From: Bacillota bacterium
GTDB lineage: Bacteria; Bacillota; Bacilli; Paenibacillales; Paenibacillaceae
Direction: 5' to 3'
NCBI GenBank assembly: GCA_023460795.1
Contig: JAEWPC010000022.1
Span: 32,447-96,446 of the forward strand
Length of the DNA: 64,000 nt
Part shown: piece after piece, positions 39,591 to 48,669 of the stretch
Position numbering within the stretch: the first letter of the stretch is position 1
Layout of the letters: each line of letters opens with the position of its first letter
Made by a program: the position numbers and the translations under genes
Notes under the pieces: generated by a model
What the model was told of the DNA's origin: nothing
The model's database searches: none
Seen by the model: only the letters and a program-made list of their open reading frames with translations

Positions 39591-41900
39591 ATGGCGATCG
39601 ACATTCGCAAGGAGAAGGGGCCGTCCGGTACCGTCGAGCAACGCATCGTCTACGAATCAGGCAACGAGATGGCAGCTTATGCCGCACACCAGATCAACTA
39701 TCACATCATGGGATATTTCCCGATCTCGCCCTCTACGGAAGTCGCGCAATTTCTAGATCTGATGAAGGCGAACGGCCAGCACGACATCGTGCTTATTCCG
39801 GCCGACGGCGAACACGGCTCCGCCGGCGTTTGCTACGGAGCTTCGACGGCAGGTGGACGCGTATTCAACGCCACGAGCGCCAACGGTTATCTGTACATGC
39901 TGGAGCAAATGCCGGTGCAATCGGGTACGCGGTTCCCGATGGTCATGAACCTCGTCTGCCGCTCGGTGTCCGGACCGCTCGACATTCACGGCGACCACTC
40001 GGATTTGTATTTCGCGCTGAACACGGGCTGGCCGATCATCATGTGCCGCGACCCGCAATCGGTATACGACATGAACATTATCGCGCTGAAGCTGGCAGAG
40101 GACCCGGAAGTGCGGCTGCCCGTGCTTGTCGCGCAGGACGGTTACTTCACGAGCCATCAGAAGCGCCGCGTCATGACGTTCGCGAAGCGGGAAGACGTTC
40201 AGAGGTTCATCGGCGAGAAACCGCCGGAAGGATTCAAGCACGTGCTCGACCGCAACAATCCGATTACCGTCGGTCCGTACATGAACGAGCCGGACTATAT
40301 TAATAACTGCTACCAGCAGAGCATGGCGATGTACCGCGCCGAAGCGGTGTACGATCGCATTCGCCAAGAGTACGCCGAGCTTACGGGACGCGATTATCCG
40401 ATCTTGGAGCTGTACCGGATGGAGGACGCCGAGGTGGCGGTCTTCCTGCTGAACTCTTCTTCGGAGATCATTAAGGATGTTGTAGACCAGCTGCGCGCGA
40501 AAGGCGTAAAGGCGGGAAGCATCTCTCCGAACATCATCCGTCCGTTCCCGGCGAAGCAGATCGCGGAAGCGCTCAAGAACGTCAAAGCGGTGACGGTCGG
40601 CGACCGCGCCGATGCCTACGGGGGACACGGCGGCAACATGTCGCTCGAAATCCGGGCGGCGCTGCAGCAATACGGCAACCATAATACGATGGTGATCAGC
40701 CGGATCTACGGTCTCGGCGGCAAAGACTTCTATGCCGAAGATGGCCTCGCCCTGTTCGATTTCGCGATCGATGCGGTGGAGAAGGGGTACGTCGAGAAGC
40801 CGTACGATTACCACGGGCACTCGCCGGGCGACCCGAACAAAGCGCCGAAACGCGTGCTTGAACCGATGAAGTACGAGGACGTGAAGACGGGACTCATCAC
40901 CGTAACGCCGGACGAAGCGACGGGCAAAGTGAACGTCCGCATTCCGCCGCTGCGCGCGTTAACGAAGAAAGCGAAACGAATCGCTCCTGGCCATGGCGCC
41001 TGTCCGGGCTGCGGGATATTCTCCGGGCTGGAGCTGTTCTTTAAAGGCATCGAAGGCGATATTGTCGCCTTGTTCCATACCGGCTGCGCGATGGTCGTCA
41101 CGACGGGGTATCCGTACTCCGCGCACAAAGCGACCTACATCCACAATCTGTTCCAGAACGGCGCGGCCACGCTGTCCGGCGTCGTCGAGATGTTCCACGA
41201 GCGCAAACGCCGCGGAGAGCTCGATCACCTCGGCTTGCAGGACGACTTTACGTTCGTCATGATTACCGGCGACGGCGGTATGGACATCGGCATGGGTCCG
41301 GCGATCGGCGCGGCGCTCCGCAACCATCGCATGATCATTCTCGAATACGATAACGAAGGCTATATGAATACCGGCGCACAGCTGTCTTATTCGACGCCGA
41401 TGGGCCATCGCACGTCGACTTCGAACGTCGGCAAGCATCAAGGCGGCAAAGTGTTCCACCATAAGGACACGGCGCAAATCATGGCGGCGACGAACATCCC
41501 TTACGTCTTTACCGGCAGCGAAGCAAGCCCGCAGGACCTCGTGCGCAAAGCCGCGAAGGCGCAATGGTACGCGCAAAACGTCGGTATGGTGTACGGTAAA
41601 ATCCTGATCACGTGTCCGCTCAACTGGCTGTCCGAAGATAAAGACGGCGCGACGATTATCGATTACGCGGTCAATACGTGCTTCTTCCCGCTCTACGAGG
41701 TGGAAAGAGGCGTCACGACGATCACGTACAATCCGGAAGAGAAGAGCAAGCGCGTGCCGGTCGGCGATTGGCTGAAGCTGATGGGCAAGACGAAGCACTT
41801 GTCCAAGCCGGAATACGCCGAGACGCTGCGCGAGTTCGAGCACGAGATCGAGCGCCGCTGGAACATGCTGAAGGCGAAGCACGAGAACCCTTACCTATAA
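39591..41900 (+). CDS. 2-oxoacid:ferredoxin oxidoreductase, fused alpha-beta subunits
   Basis: A 769-residue protein. The N-terminal alpha part (pyrimidine-binding and domain II, about 20-420) has YFPISPSTE. The C-terminal beta part (about 455-760) binds TPP through ITGDGGMDIGMG and has HGACPGCGIF with cluster/TPP-site cysteines. With the gamma-ferredoxin gene it makes a complete enzyme that oxidises pyruvate or a branched 2-oxoacid to acyl-CoA, reducing ferredoxin. Substrate unknown. This is separate from the NAD-linked PDH encoded at 16.4 kb. ATG 39591 follows GGAAGGTGGAG. Confidence 0.9.
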   Translation: MAIDIRKEKGPSGTVEQRIVYESGNEMAAYAAHQINYHIMGYFPISPSTEVAQFLDLMKANGQHDIVLIPADGEHGSAGVCYGASTAGGRVFNATSANGYLYMLEQMPVQSGTRFPMVMNLVCRSVSGPLDIHGDHSDLYFALNTGWPIIMCRDPQSVYDMNIIALKLAEDPEVRLPVLVAQDGYFTSHQKRRVMTFAKREDVQRFIGEKPPEGFKHVLDRNNPITVGPYMNEPDYINNCYQQSMAMYRAEAVYDRIRQEYAELTGRDYPILELYRMEDAEVAVFLLNSSSEIIKDVVDQLRAKGVKAGSISPNIIRPFPAKQIAEALKNVKAVTVGDRADAYGGHGGNMSLEIRAALQQYGNHNTMVISRIYGLGGKDFYAEDGLALFDFAIDAVEKGYVEKPYDYHGHSPGDPNKAPKRVLEPMKYEDVKTGLITVTPDEATGKVNVRIPPLRALTKKAKRIAPGHGACPGCGIFSGLELFFKGIEGDIVALFHTGCAMVVTTGYPYSAHKATYIHNLFQNGAATLSGVVEMFHERKRRGELDHLGLQDDFTFVMITGDGGMDIGMGPAIGAALRNHRMIILEYDNEGYMNTGAQLSYSTPMGHRTSTSNVGKHQGGKVFHHKDTAQIMAATNIPYVFTGSEASPQDLVRKAAKAQWYAQNVGMVYGKILITCPLNWLSEDKDGATIIDYAVNTCFFPLYEVERGVTTITYNPEEKSKRVPVGDWLKLMGKTKHLSKPEYAETLREFEHEIERRWNMLKAKHENPYL

Positions 41901-41925
41901 GACGTCAGATCGGCGGGATTCATAC

Positions 41926-42219
41926 ATGCCATACGTTATGATACATCTTGCAAGCGGAACGATATTGTCTTACGTTCAGCGCAACGGTTACTCTCTAGCC
42001 TATTATGGCATAAGACTTTGGGAGGATCAGCCCGAGCCCGCGATGATGTCCGAGGCGCTAGCGGAAGCCGGCGTCTCCGAGGCCGAAGAAGGCGGCACGC
42101 TGAGCGAGTGGGAACCGTTGTCGCTGACGGAGCATGAAGCCAAGATGGCGAACGTGAAGTTGCGCAACGACCCGAAACGAGTCGTCGTCTACAAGGATGG
42201 CGCGATTGTCGCGAAATAA
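41926..42219 (+). CDS. small protein of unknown function downstream of the oxidoreductase
   Basis: A 97-residue soluble protein I do not recognise, with a beta-rich N-terminal part (YVMIHLASGTILSYVQRNGYSL) and an acidic middle. It starts 25 bp after the alpha-beta gene and ends at a terminator, so it belongs to the oxidoreductase operon. It might be an accessory factor of that enzyme (inference from position only). Confidence 0.65.
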   Translation: MPYVMIHLASGTILSYVQRNGYSLAYYGIRLWEDQPEPAMMSEALAEAGVSEAEEGGTLSEWEPLSLTEHEAKMANVKLRNDPKRVVVYKDGAIVAK

Positions 42220-42269
42220 ACGCGAAACCCCCCGTTGCTCTATTGGTGAGCGGCGGGGGTTTCGCGTTA
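42220..42269. terminator. bidirectional terminator overlapping a stop codon
   Basis: ACGCGAAACCCCCCG pairs with CGGGGGTTTCGCG, with an inner GCTC/GAGC stem. The minus-strand stop at 42267 lies in its right foot. Confidence 0.85.
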
Positions 42270-43286
42270 TACGTCCATCATTTCGCGGAACAGGCGCATC
42301 GGAAGGAACGTCGATTTATACAGCGTGCTGGCGAACGTGACGACCAGGTCCAGATCCGGCACGACGAATATGTATTGGCCGCCATAACCCATTGCGAAGA
42401 AGACGCGGGGGAAAATCGGATTGCGGCGTTCGTCCGTCATGACCCACCAATGCGAAGCATAGGAGCCGATATGGTCGTACGTATGATGGCGAGGTTCCGT
42501 CGTTGCCTCGAGCCAAGCCGAGGGGACGAGCTGCCGCCCGTTCCATTGACCGCCCCGAAGCACGAGCTGCCCGAGCTTGGCGAGATCCGGTCCGACGACT
42601 TCAAGCCCGAAGCCGCCGATAACGATGCCTTTCGAATCCGCATACCACCGATAACGTTCGATTCCGAGAGGATGGAACAAGTGCTGCTGCGCATAGGCGG
42701 AAGTCGTAAGACCGGTCGCTTGCTGTAAGATCGCGCTAAGCAGGTGGGAGCTGCCCGAGTCGTAATACATCTTAGTGCCAGGCGGATGAATCATCGGTTG
42801 ATTCAGGATAAACCGGGTCCAGTTCGAGCTATTGATCATCGGGAAAGGTCTGCCGCCCCAATCCCCCATCTCAGGCCACTCCCAACCGGGAGACATCGTG
42901 AGCAGATGCTCGATCGTGACGTCGGTCTTGTCCGAATTCCGAACCTCCGGGAAGTAATCGGAGATCGGCTGGCGAATGCCGGCGATCTCGCCGCGTTCGA
43001 TGGCGATCCCGATCAAGAGGGATACGACGCTTTTGGTGACGGAGTTGATTTTGTGCAACCGGTGCGCCGATTGATTGTTCCGCGCGTAGGAGAGTAATGT
43101 CTTCCCGTGCTGGACGATTTGGCAATGATCGATTTTGTGCTGGGATAATTTCTTCTCGAACGCTGTCAGCGCAGCTTCGTCGAATCGCTTGGCAATCGTG
43201 ATAAGAGTTCGCTCCGTTCTACTTATAAGTACTATGTAGCACTGGGGAAGAAAGATTGTTCCGCGTTGCCGCGTACGGCTAAGCAA
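42267..43286 (-). CDS. serine hydrolase, class C beta-lactamase fold; start unclear
   Basis: A penicillin-binding/beta-lactamase-like hydrolase. Motifs are S-V-T-K (catalytic Ser-x-x-Lys) in INSVTKSV, a tyrosine region MYYDSGSSHLL and a C-terminal GYGGQYIF in place of KTG. The recognisable domain begins near 43196 (AKRFDEAALTAFEKKL), yet no ATG, GTG or TTG lies in frame close to it. The nearest is TTG 43286, which overlaps the upstream gene by 55 bp and lacks a clear ribosome site. Either a rare ATT/ATC start is used behind GGAG, or the 5' end is damaged. Confidence 0.75.
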   Translation of the reverse strand: MLSRTRQRGTIFLPQCYIVLISRTERTLITIAKRFDEAALTAFEKKLSQHKIDHCQIVQHGKTLLSYARNNQSAHRLHKINSVTKSVVSLLIGIAIERGEIAGIRQPISDYFPEVRNSDKTDVTIEHLLTMSPGWEWPEMGDWGGRPFPMINSSNWTRFILNQPMIHPPGTKMYYDSGSSHLLSAILQQATGLTTSAYAQQHLFHPLGIERYRWYADSKGIVIGGFGLEVVGPDLAKLGQLVLRGGQWNGRQLVPSAWLEATTEPRHHTYDHIGSYASHWWVMTDERRNPIFPRVFFAMGYGGQYIFVVPDLDLVVTFASTLYKSTFLPMRLFREMMDV

Positions 43287-43747
43287 TGCGTGATTCGCTG
43301 TAAGCGAAGCAGCTCGTTCGGCTTCAGTTCGCGCTGGAAATATCCGTATAAATACGCTGCTTCGATGAAAGAGAGGCTCGGATAACAGACGACCTGCTGC
43401 GTGGAATAAGGGTTGTCGAGCAGCACTTGCCATTCGCCGTTACGCTCCGATTCAGGGATCGCAATTATAGCTTCATTTTTGGCACGAAAGATGCTCTCGA
43501 ATTCGTCCCATAACTCGTCGAACGACGGGCTGAATCGCGCCGGGTCGGGGAATAGCTCGCGGCCTCTGGCGAGCAATCGTCCGTATAGCTCGATCTGCGT
43601 TTCGTCGTAACGACGCAAGCCTTCCCGGAACTGCTCCGCGAACGCGTAAAACGCGAAATAACCGGTGGCGTTCATCTCGTCCCGGAACAGACGCTCAGTC
43701 TCCGGAGACTCGATCTGCGTATAATACGCAAAAGATAACTGTGACAT
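43232..43747 (-). CDS. conserved protein of unknown function
   Basis: A 171-residue, mostly helical soluble protein I do not recognise. It is rich in aromatic and acidic residues (FAFYAFAEQFREGLRRYDE, FDELWDEFESIFRAKNE). The start is ATG 43747 with AGGGGTG at 8 bp; the longer frame starts with that GTG. It lies just upstream of the serine hydrolase on the same strand and overlaps its possible start. Confidence 0.7.
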   Translation of the reverse strand: MSQLSFAYYTQIESPETERLFRDEMNATGYFAFYAFAEQFREGLRRYDETQIELYGRLLARGRELFPDPARFSPSFDELWDEFESIFRAKNEAIIAIPESERNGEWQVLLDNPYSTQQVVCYPSLSFIEAAYLYGYFQRELKPNELLRLQRITHCLAVRGNAEQSFFPSAT

Positions 43748-43846
43748 AGGCGACACCCCTAATCGACGGGAAATATGGTGCGCAATCTTGGAATATTATA
43801 CCCTAAACGGCGGCCATTCGTCCCCTCATCGTTATTCGCCAGTACG

Positions 43847-43875
43847 GCGACAGCCGTCGGCTCATGTGATATAAT
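43847..43875 (+). promoter_or_regulatory. candidate extended -10 promoter
   Basis: GCGACA (43847-43852) and TGATATAAT (-10 TATAAT 43870-43875) are spaced 17 bp, 52 bp before the unknown gene at 43927. Confidence 0.6.
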
Positions 43876-43926
43876 GAAAGCCAGTCAAACGGCTTCGCGA
43901 TGTTTTATGGGAGGGAAATGCTTAAG

Positions 43927-44442
43927 ATGAGTCGGCGTTTTGTCATCGAGGCGGTCATGATCGCCATCTATGGGCAACTGCTTCTGCCGAAACGGCCAGT
44001 CGAATATAGAATTCCATATACGACGGTAATGGAGCTTTACGATATGAAAGACAGTCCGGAACCGGTCATGCCGGAGAAGGACGACGATGCGCACGTGAAA
44101 CAGAAAATCGGGGAAATGATCGCGTTCTTCGAGGACCCGTTCAATAAGAAGAAGCTGGAGCGGGCGCTCATCGCGCCATGGCGGGAAAGTCCTCCGCTGC
44201 CGATTAACGAGAACGTAACCTTCGTCGTCGTGAACACGTCGGAGAATATGCAATTCGGGGAAGTCTTCGATCCGATCGAGACGGAAGTGATCCTGCTCGC
44301 GCAAAGAATGGAAAGCCCGATCCTGACCGATCAGATCGAGTTCCAGGATAAAGTCATACAGAACGGCATTTCGGTTCAACTGTTCGATATCGACGATTTC
44401 GAATTCGCGATCGAGGAAGCAGCCGAGACGTCCGAGAGATAA
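43927..44442 (+). CDS. conserved protein of unknown function
   Basis: A 171-residue cytoplasmic, acidic protein I do not recognise, with an N-terminal SRRFVIEAVMIAIYGQLLLP segment, strands around VTFVVVNTSE and an acidic C-terminus. Of the in-frame ATGs at 43900, 43918 and 43927, the last is best spaced from GGGAGG (43909-43914). A good promoter lies upstream and a terminator directly downstream, so it is transcribed alone. Confidence 0.75.
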   Translation: MSRRFVIEAVMIAIYGQLLLPKRPVEYRIPYTTVMELYDMKDSPEPVMPEKDDDAHVKQKIGEMIAFFEDPFNKKKLERALIAPWRESPPLPINENVTFVVVNTSENMQFGEVFDPIETEVILLAQRMESPILTDQIEFQDKVIQNGISVQLFDIDDFEFAIEEAAETSER

Positions 44443-44455
44443 GGAATTGTTGCAG

Positions 44456-44482
44456 AAGCTGCCGAATCGTTCGGCAGCTTTT
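44456..44482 (+). terminator. intrinsic terminator
   Basis: AAGCTGCCGAA pairs with TTCGGCAGCTT around TCG, followed by TTTT. It closes the single-gene unit before the TPR gene. Confidence 0.9.
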
Positions 44483-44532
44483 GCTTACAGTTATAGAAGT
44501 ATCTATACGACGCCGATAAGGAGGGGATGCGC

Positions 44533-46497
44533 ATGTTCAGAAGATGGTCCCGGAGAATGGCGAAAAAGCTGCATCGGCAAGGTAAGCTGAAGCAAGCGCT
44601 CGTATGGTACGAAAGATGGGGCGCCGCCTCCATGACGGAGGAAGAACAGATCGAGTACGCCGGATTGCTTCACGATTCGGGACGCTCGGACCAAGCGCTC
44701 GTCATCCTCGGCAAGTTGTTAAGCAGAGGCGAGAACCCGCAGGCATATGAACGCCGCGCTCACATCTACAACGAGCTCGGCCAGGAGAATCAGGCGATAG
44801 CCGATCTGAACGCGGCCATTCGGCTAGACCCTAGCCCTTATCTATATTGGTATACGAGAGCGATCTCGTATCATGATCTCGGACAATACGACCTTGCCGT
44901 GCGCGATTTCGAGGAAGCGCTGCTGCGCCGGGAAGACTCCAAAGCCTCGACGTTCTACGAGCTTGGCAACGTCCATATGAAGCTCGGTCATTACGCCGAA
45001 GCCGAGCGTTGCTATCGGCAGGCTTCGCGCGATCCGAACCGCGCGATTCCGCATTATTACTATCGGCAGGCGCAAGCGCTCGAGAAGCTGGAGCGTATCG
45101 AAGAAGCCCACGCGGCGCTTCGGGCAGGCATCGGCATGCTCGAGCAGTGGGAGAAGCTAAGCGACCAAGGGGCCGCGCTTATGAAAGAAAGAACGAACTA
45201 TTCCCATTCGGCGGTCGCCAGCTTCATCCAAGGAGCGAAAGCCGAGTTCGGATTTCGCGTGTACGAATCCCGCCTGCTCGAACAGAGCGGACAGCCCGAA
45301 GAAGCATTAGCTTCGATCGAACAAGCGCTCCTCGCTCATCCGGCAACTCCGGAGCTTCTGCTCAGGCAGGCTGCTCTGAACCGAACGCTAGGCCATTATG
45401 GGAAAGCGGAGTCGCAGCTGCGTAAGCTTGAAGAAACATATCCGTATTGGCTGCCCGCTTCCATGGAACTAAGCTCGACGTATCGGATACAGGGAAAGCT
45501 GCAGGAAGCGATACGGACGCTCCTTAGAGCAAGGGCGCAGGTGCCGGACAACCGCGTCGTCCAATATTGGCTCGCGGATGTGTATCGGGAAGCCGGGATG
45601 TCGGATGAAGCCCGGACGTTAAGCCGGGATCTGACGGAGCGGGAACCGGACGATCCGCTGAACTGGAAGCAGCGCGCGGAGATTGCCATCGATGCGGATC
45701 AGTACGTAGAAGCCGAAGAGGCGTACTCGAAGGCGCTCGAGCTGGAACAATCCGCCGAGTATTATATGCGCAGAAGCTTCGCCCGCTATATGGTTGATCG
45801 CCACGAAGAAGCGATGATGGACATCCAAGCGGCGATCGCGCTCGACGAACGTCTCGTTCAGGAGAGCAGAACGAGCTTCGCGCTCGGTGAGCTGTACGTC
45901 GGCATGGAAAACTGGGAACTCGCCGAAGCCGCTTATACGCGTGCGCTAGCCCTAGAGCCCGACAATCCGCAAATTTTCGAACGGAGAGCCAGATGCCGGT
46001 TTGCCGCCGGCAAGCTGGCCGGAGCGTTGGAGGATTGCAACCGCGGACTGCAGATCGATCTGAACAACGCTCGGTTAACGTGGTTTCGCGGCTTCCTTCA
46101 TTTCCGCCTCGAGGACTTGGATTCCGCGCTTGCGGACTCCCGGGTGTATGCTCAGCTTGCACCCAATGATCCGCAAGGGCATTATAACCTTGGCGTCGTC
46201 TATAATCAGCTCGATCGGCACGACGATGCGATCGCTTCGTTCTCGAAAGCGATCGAGATGAACCCGTTCGAACCGCAGCCCTATCTAGAACGCGCGTCGC
46301 TCTGGTATCATCATTCGTTCGACAGAGGGCGCGCGGCGCACGATCTGGCGCAATGGCTCCTCTATGCCGGAGGAGAGAAGGAAGAGAGCGAACGATTCGC
46401 GCTGCTGAACGATCTCCGCGGGTTCGACGACGAGATGAGGGAGCGGGCGAAGGCGTATTTTCTCGATTCTTACGGCAGTACCCGATATCTTTCCTGA
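44533..46497 (+). CDS. tetratricopeptide-repeat protein
   Basis: A 654-residue soluble protein made almost wholly of TPR units, for example RAISYHDLGQYDLAVRDFEEAL, ELGNVHMKLGHYAEAERCYRQA and NLGVVYNQLDRHDDAIASFSKA, each 34 residues with the W/L-G-Y-A-F-A-P pattern. No enzymatic domain, signal peptide or membrane helix is seen; it should be a protein-binding scaffold. Of the starts ATG 44527 and 44533, the second is better spaced from TAAGGAGGGG. The CobW-type GTPase gene follows 15 bp later, so the two are likely co-transcribed. Confidence 0.88.
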   Translation: MFRRWSRRMAKKLHRQGKLKQALVWYERWGAASMTEEEQIEYAGLLHDSGRSDQALVILGKLLSRGENPQAYERRAHIYNELGQENQAIADLNAAIRLDPSPYLYWYTRAISYHDLGQYDLAVRDFEEALLRREDSKASTFYELGNVHMKLGHYAEAERCYRQASRDPNRAIPHYYYRQAQALEKLERIEEAHAALRAGIGMLEQWEKLSDQGAALMKERTNYSHSAVASFIQGAKAEFGFRVYESRLLEQSGQPEEALASIEQALLAHPATPELLLRQAALNRTLGHYGKAESQLRKLEETYPYWLPASMELSSTYRIQGKLQEAIRTLLRARAQVPDNRVVQYWLADVYREAGMSDEARTLSRDLTEREPDDPLNWKQRAEIAIDADQYVEAEEAYSKALELEQSAEYYMRRSFARYMVDRHEEAMMDIQAAIALDERLVQESRTSFALGELYVGMENWELAEAAYTRALALEPDNPQIFERRARCRFAAGKLAGALEDCNRGLQIDLNNARLTWFRGFLHFRLEDLDSALADSRVYAQLAPNDPQGHYNLGVVYNQLDRHDDAIASFSKAIEMNPFEPQPYLERASLWYHHSFDRGRAAHDLAQWLLYAGGEKEESERFALLNDLRGFDDEMRERAKAYFLDSYGSTRYLS

Positions 46498-46512
46498 CAG
46501 AAGGAGCTATTC

Positions 46513-47487
46513 ATGAACGAGAACATCGTGCCGGTATCGATACTAACCGGATTCCTAGGCAGCGGCAAAACGACGTTGCTCAATAAGCTAGTATCCGACG
46601 CGAAGGAGCGAGGACTCAAAATCGCCGTTCTCCTGAACGAAGTCGGCGAAGTGAACGTGGAAGCCGAGCTGATCGGCGGAGACGTCCCGTTGGCCGAGAT
46701 GCTCGGCGGCTGCATCTGTTGCCAGCTGAAAGGCGACGTCGCCATGGAGCTCGTGCGCATCGTGCGGGAGCACCGGCCGGACGTCGTCTGGATCGAATCT
46801 ACGGGCATCGCGCAGCCGCTCGACATGATGGACGGCGTCGCCGAAGCTTCGCTATACGAGCGCGTGGCGCTTCGCGGCATCGTTACCGTCGTCGACGCGC
46901 GCCATCTGCTGGATCGCGTCCGCATCGGCGCGGGGCGAACGCTGAGGCTGATGGTCGAGCAAATACGCGCGGCGAGCGTCCTCGTCTTGAACAAGACGGA
47001 CTTAATCGGCGCCGCCGAGCAAGTGGAGCTATCGGAAGCATTGAAGGATTGGAACGTCTATGCTCCCGTCATTCCCGCGGTTAGGGCGGACGTGGACGCC
47101 AAGCTGCTCTATAGCGGCGAGGTCCTTCATCGCCATAGCGAGCGCGACGGTGGCCATACGTGCGACGAGCATTGTTCGCACGAACCTCATGCCCATGAGC
47201 ATTCGCACGACCATGTGAGCGCCTTAACGTACTATCTGAGCAAGCCGATCGATAGCGGGGCGTTCGAGGCATTGCTTGCAAGATTGCCCGATGGCGTATA
47301 CCGGGCGAAAGGCATCGTTACTTTCACGGATACTTCGAGTCAGTTCCTGTTTCAATACGCGTACAGGGAAAGCGATTTTATGCGCATAACGCCGCAGAAG
47401 CCCGTCCATGACGTGGCCGTCTTTATCGGGGAAGGATTTTCCGAAGGCGAACTGATCGCCGAGCTGGATAAAATGACCGAAAGTTAA
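46513..47487 (+). CDS. CobW/COG0523-family GTP-binding metal chaperone
   Basis: A 324-residue G3E GTPase with P-loop GFLGSGKT at 13-20, the metal-binding GCICC at 66-70, IESTGIAQP for the switch region and NKTD base recognition. A histidine-rich stretch near 203-232 (HRHSERDGGHTC, HEPHAHEHSHDH) can bind zinc or other metals. The family delivers metals to client enzymes; the client here is unknown. No Zur box was recognised upstream. It is convergent with gerC, with only 2 bp between stops. Confidence 0.92.
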   Translation: MNENIVPVSILTGFLGSGKTTLLNKLVSDAKERGLKIAVLLNEVGEVNVEAELIGGDVPLAEMLGGCICCQLKGDVAMELVRIVREHRPDVVWIESTGIAQPLDMMDGVAEASLYERVALRGIVTVVDARHLLDRVRIGAGRTLRLMVEQIRAASVLVLNKTDLIGAAEQVELSEALKDWNVYAPVIPAVRADVDAKLLYSGEVLHRHSERDGGHTCDEHCSHEPHAHEHSHDHVSALTYYLSKPIDSGAFEALLARLPDGVYRAKGIVTFTDTSSQFLFQYAYRESDFMRITPQKPVHDVAVFIGEGFSEGELIAELDKMTES

Positions 47488-47489
47488 TG

Positions 47490-48668
47490 CTATTCGTTGA
47501 TCTCGAGTTTCCGATCGAGCCTATACATACCGGTGTCACTCAACCGTACATTCACATCGATATCGGGTATGCGCGCCGGTACGAACGCCGTTTGACCGTC
47601 TCGCGTTAATCGTTTCCACAGTTCGTAATGCTTGCGATACAACTCGTGCTCGATACCGAACAGGTCCGCGCCGTTGTTCATGCTATTGCGGAAAGCTACC
47701 ATCAATTCGTCGCGAACTTTTCGTTTCGCGGCGTTTTCTATTTCTAGCTCGCTCACCGGCTGCCACAACTCCAACATTTCCGCGCGAAGGTTCAATTGAA
47801 ACGTGACTTTAGGTTCGCCCTCTCCCCCGGAGATTCGGATTTTTGTTTTCGGGCGCATGATGCGCAGCGTCGCTAAAGGCGCTCCTTCTTGTTGCAGAAG
47901 GAGCCTCGAAAGGCGAGTGTCGGGATTCATCCATTTGAACCCTTCTATTTGCTCAAGCGAGTACCATTGCTTATACGTTTCTTTATGAAGCAAGAAATAA
48001 CCGTTCATCTCCAGTTTGGGATCGATCTTCTTGTTTACTTCCCAAGTATCTTTCGAGATCCCGATGGAAGGGATTTTGACCGTGCAGCCGGGGTCTCTAA
48101 GTTCGCGTATGAACCGGAACATCCGAATCGGAGCGATGACCGATTTTTGTCTGAAGCTTGACTCCGGCGCGTACAGAATCGTATTGACGGGAGACAAGTA
48201 GAAGAAGGCGAGCGTGGAGAACACCTCCGGAATGTCCTCCTTCGTGCCGAATATCCAAGGGGTCATCCGAATTTCCGGACTGCGCGTAAGCGCGTCGAAT
48301 ACCTCGATTATCTTTTTGGACTTCAAGAAACGTTCGCTAACGACGACCGTGTTGAGATGACCCCAGAAGATGGTCTGCTGGGCTGTCTGGTACAGCTCCA
48401 TGACCGCTTCCGACAAGGAACGGCCGGATGCTTGCCCAATCCAAACTTTCGCGGGACTTTGGTTTTTCTGCATCCCTTGCTGCTTCGCCACGGACGAGAA
48501 ATCCAACTGCTGCACGTAGACGACGTATTTCCGGTCCACATAGTCGATTCCGATGCCGGTGAAGTAGTTGACGTCTTGTATGGCCTTAATGTCCCAGCAT
48601 CCCGTAAGCGCCGCGGGGACAAGCAATAACGCCGCGAACGCCGCCAATCTCTTGTTCCAACGATTCAT
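47490..48668 (-). CDS. gerC: spore germination receptor subunit C (lipoprotein)
   Basis: The 392-residue Ger(x)C subunit of a nutrient germination receptor. The lipobox ALTGC places the lipidated cysteine at C24, followed by the family signature WDIKAIQDVNYFTGIGIDY. It sits on the outer face of the spore inner membrane. ATG 48668 has GGGGAGG at 9 bp. It is the last gene of a B-A-C ordered operon; the gerA stop (48670) abuts its start. Confidence 0.93.
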   Translation of the reverse strand: MNRWNKRLAAFAALLLVPAALTGCWDIKAIQDVNYFTGIGIDYVDRKYVVYVQQLDFSSVAKQQGMQKNQSPAKVWIGQASGRSLSEAVMELYQTAQQTIFWGHLNTVVVSERFLKSKKIIEVFDALTRSPEIRMTPWIFGTKEDIPEVFSTLAFFYLSPVNTILYAPESSFRQKSVIAPIRMFRFIRELRDPGCTVKIPSIGISKDTWEVNKKIDPKLEMNGYFLLHKETYKQWYSLEQIEGFKWMNPDTRLSRLLLQQEGAPLATLRIMRPKTKIRISGGEGEPKVTFQLNLRAEMLELWQPVSELEIENAAKRKVRDELMVAFRNSMNNGADLFGIEHELYRKHYELWKRLTRDGQTAFVPARIPDIDVNVRLSDTGMYRLDRKLEINE

Positions 48669-48669
48669 C

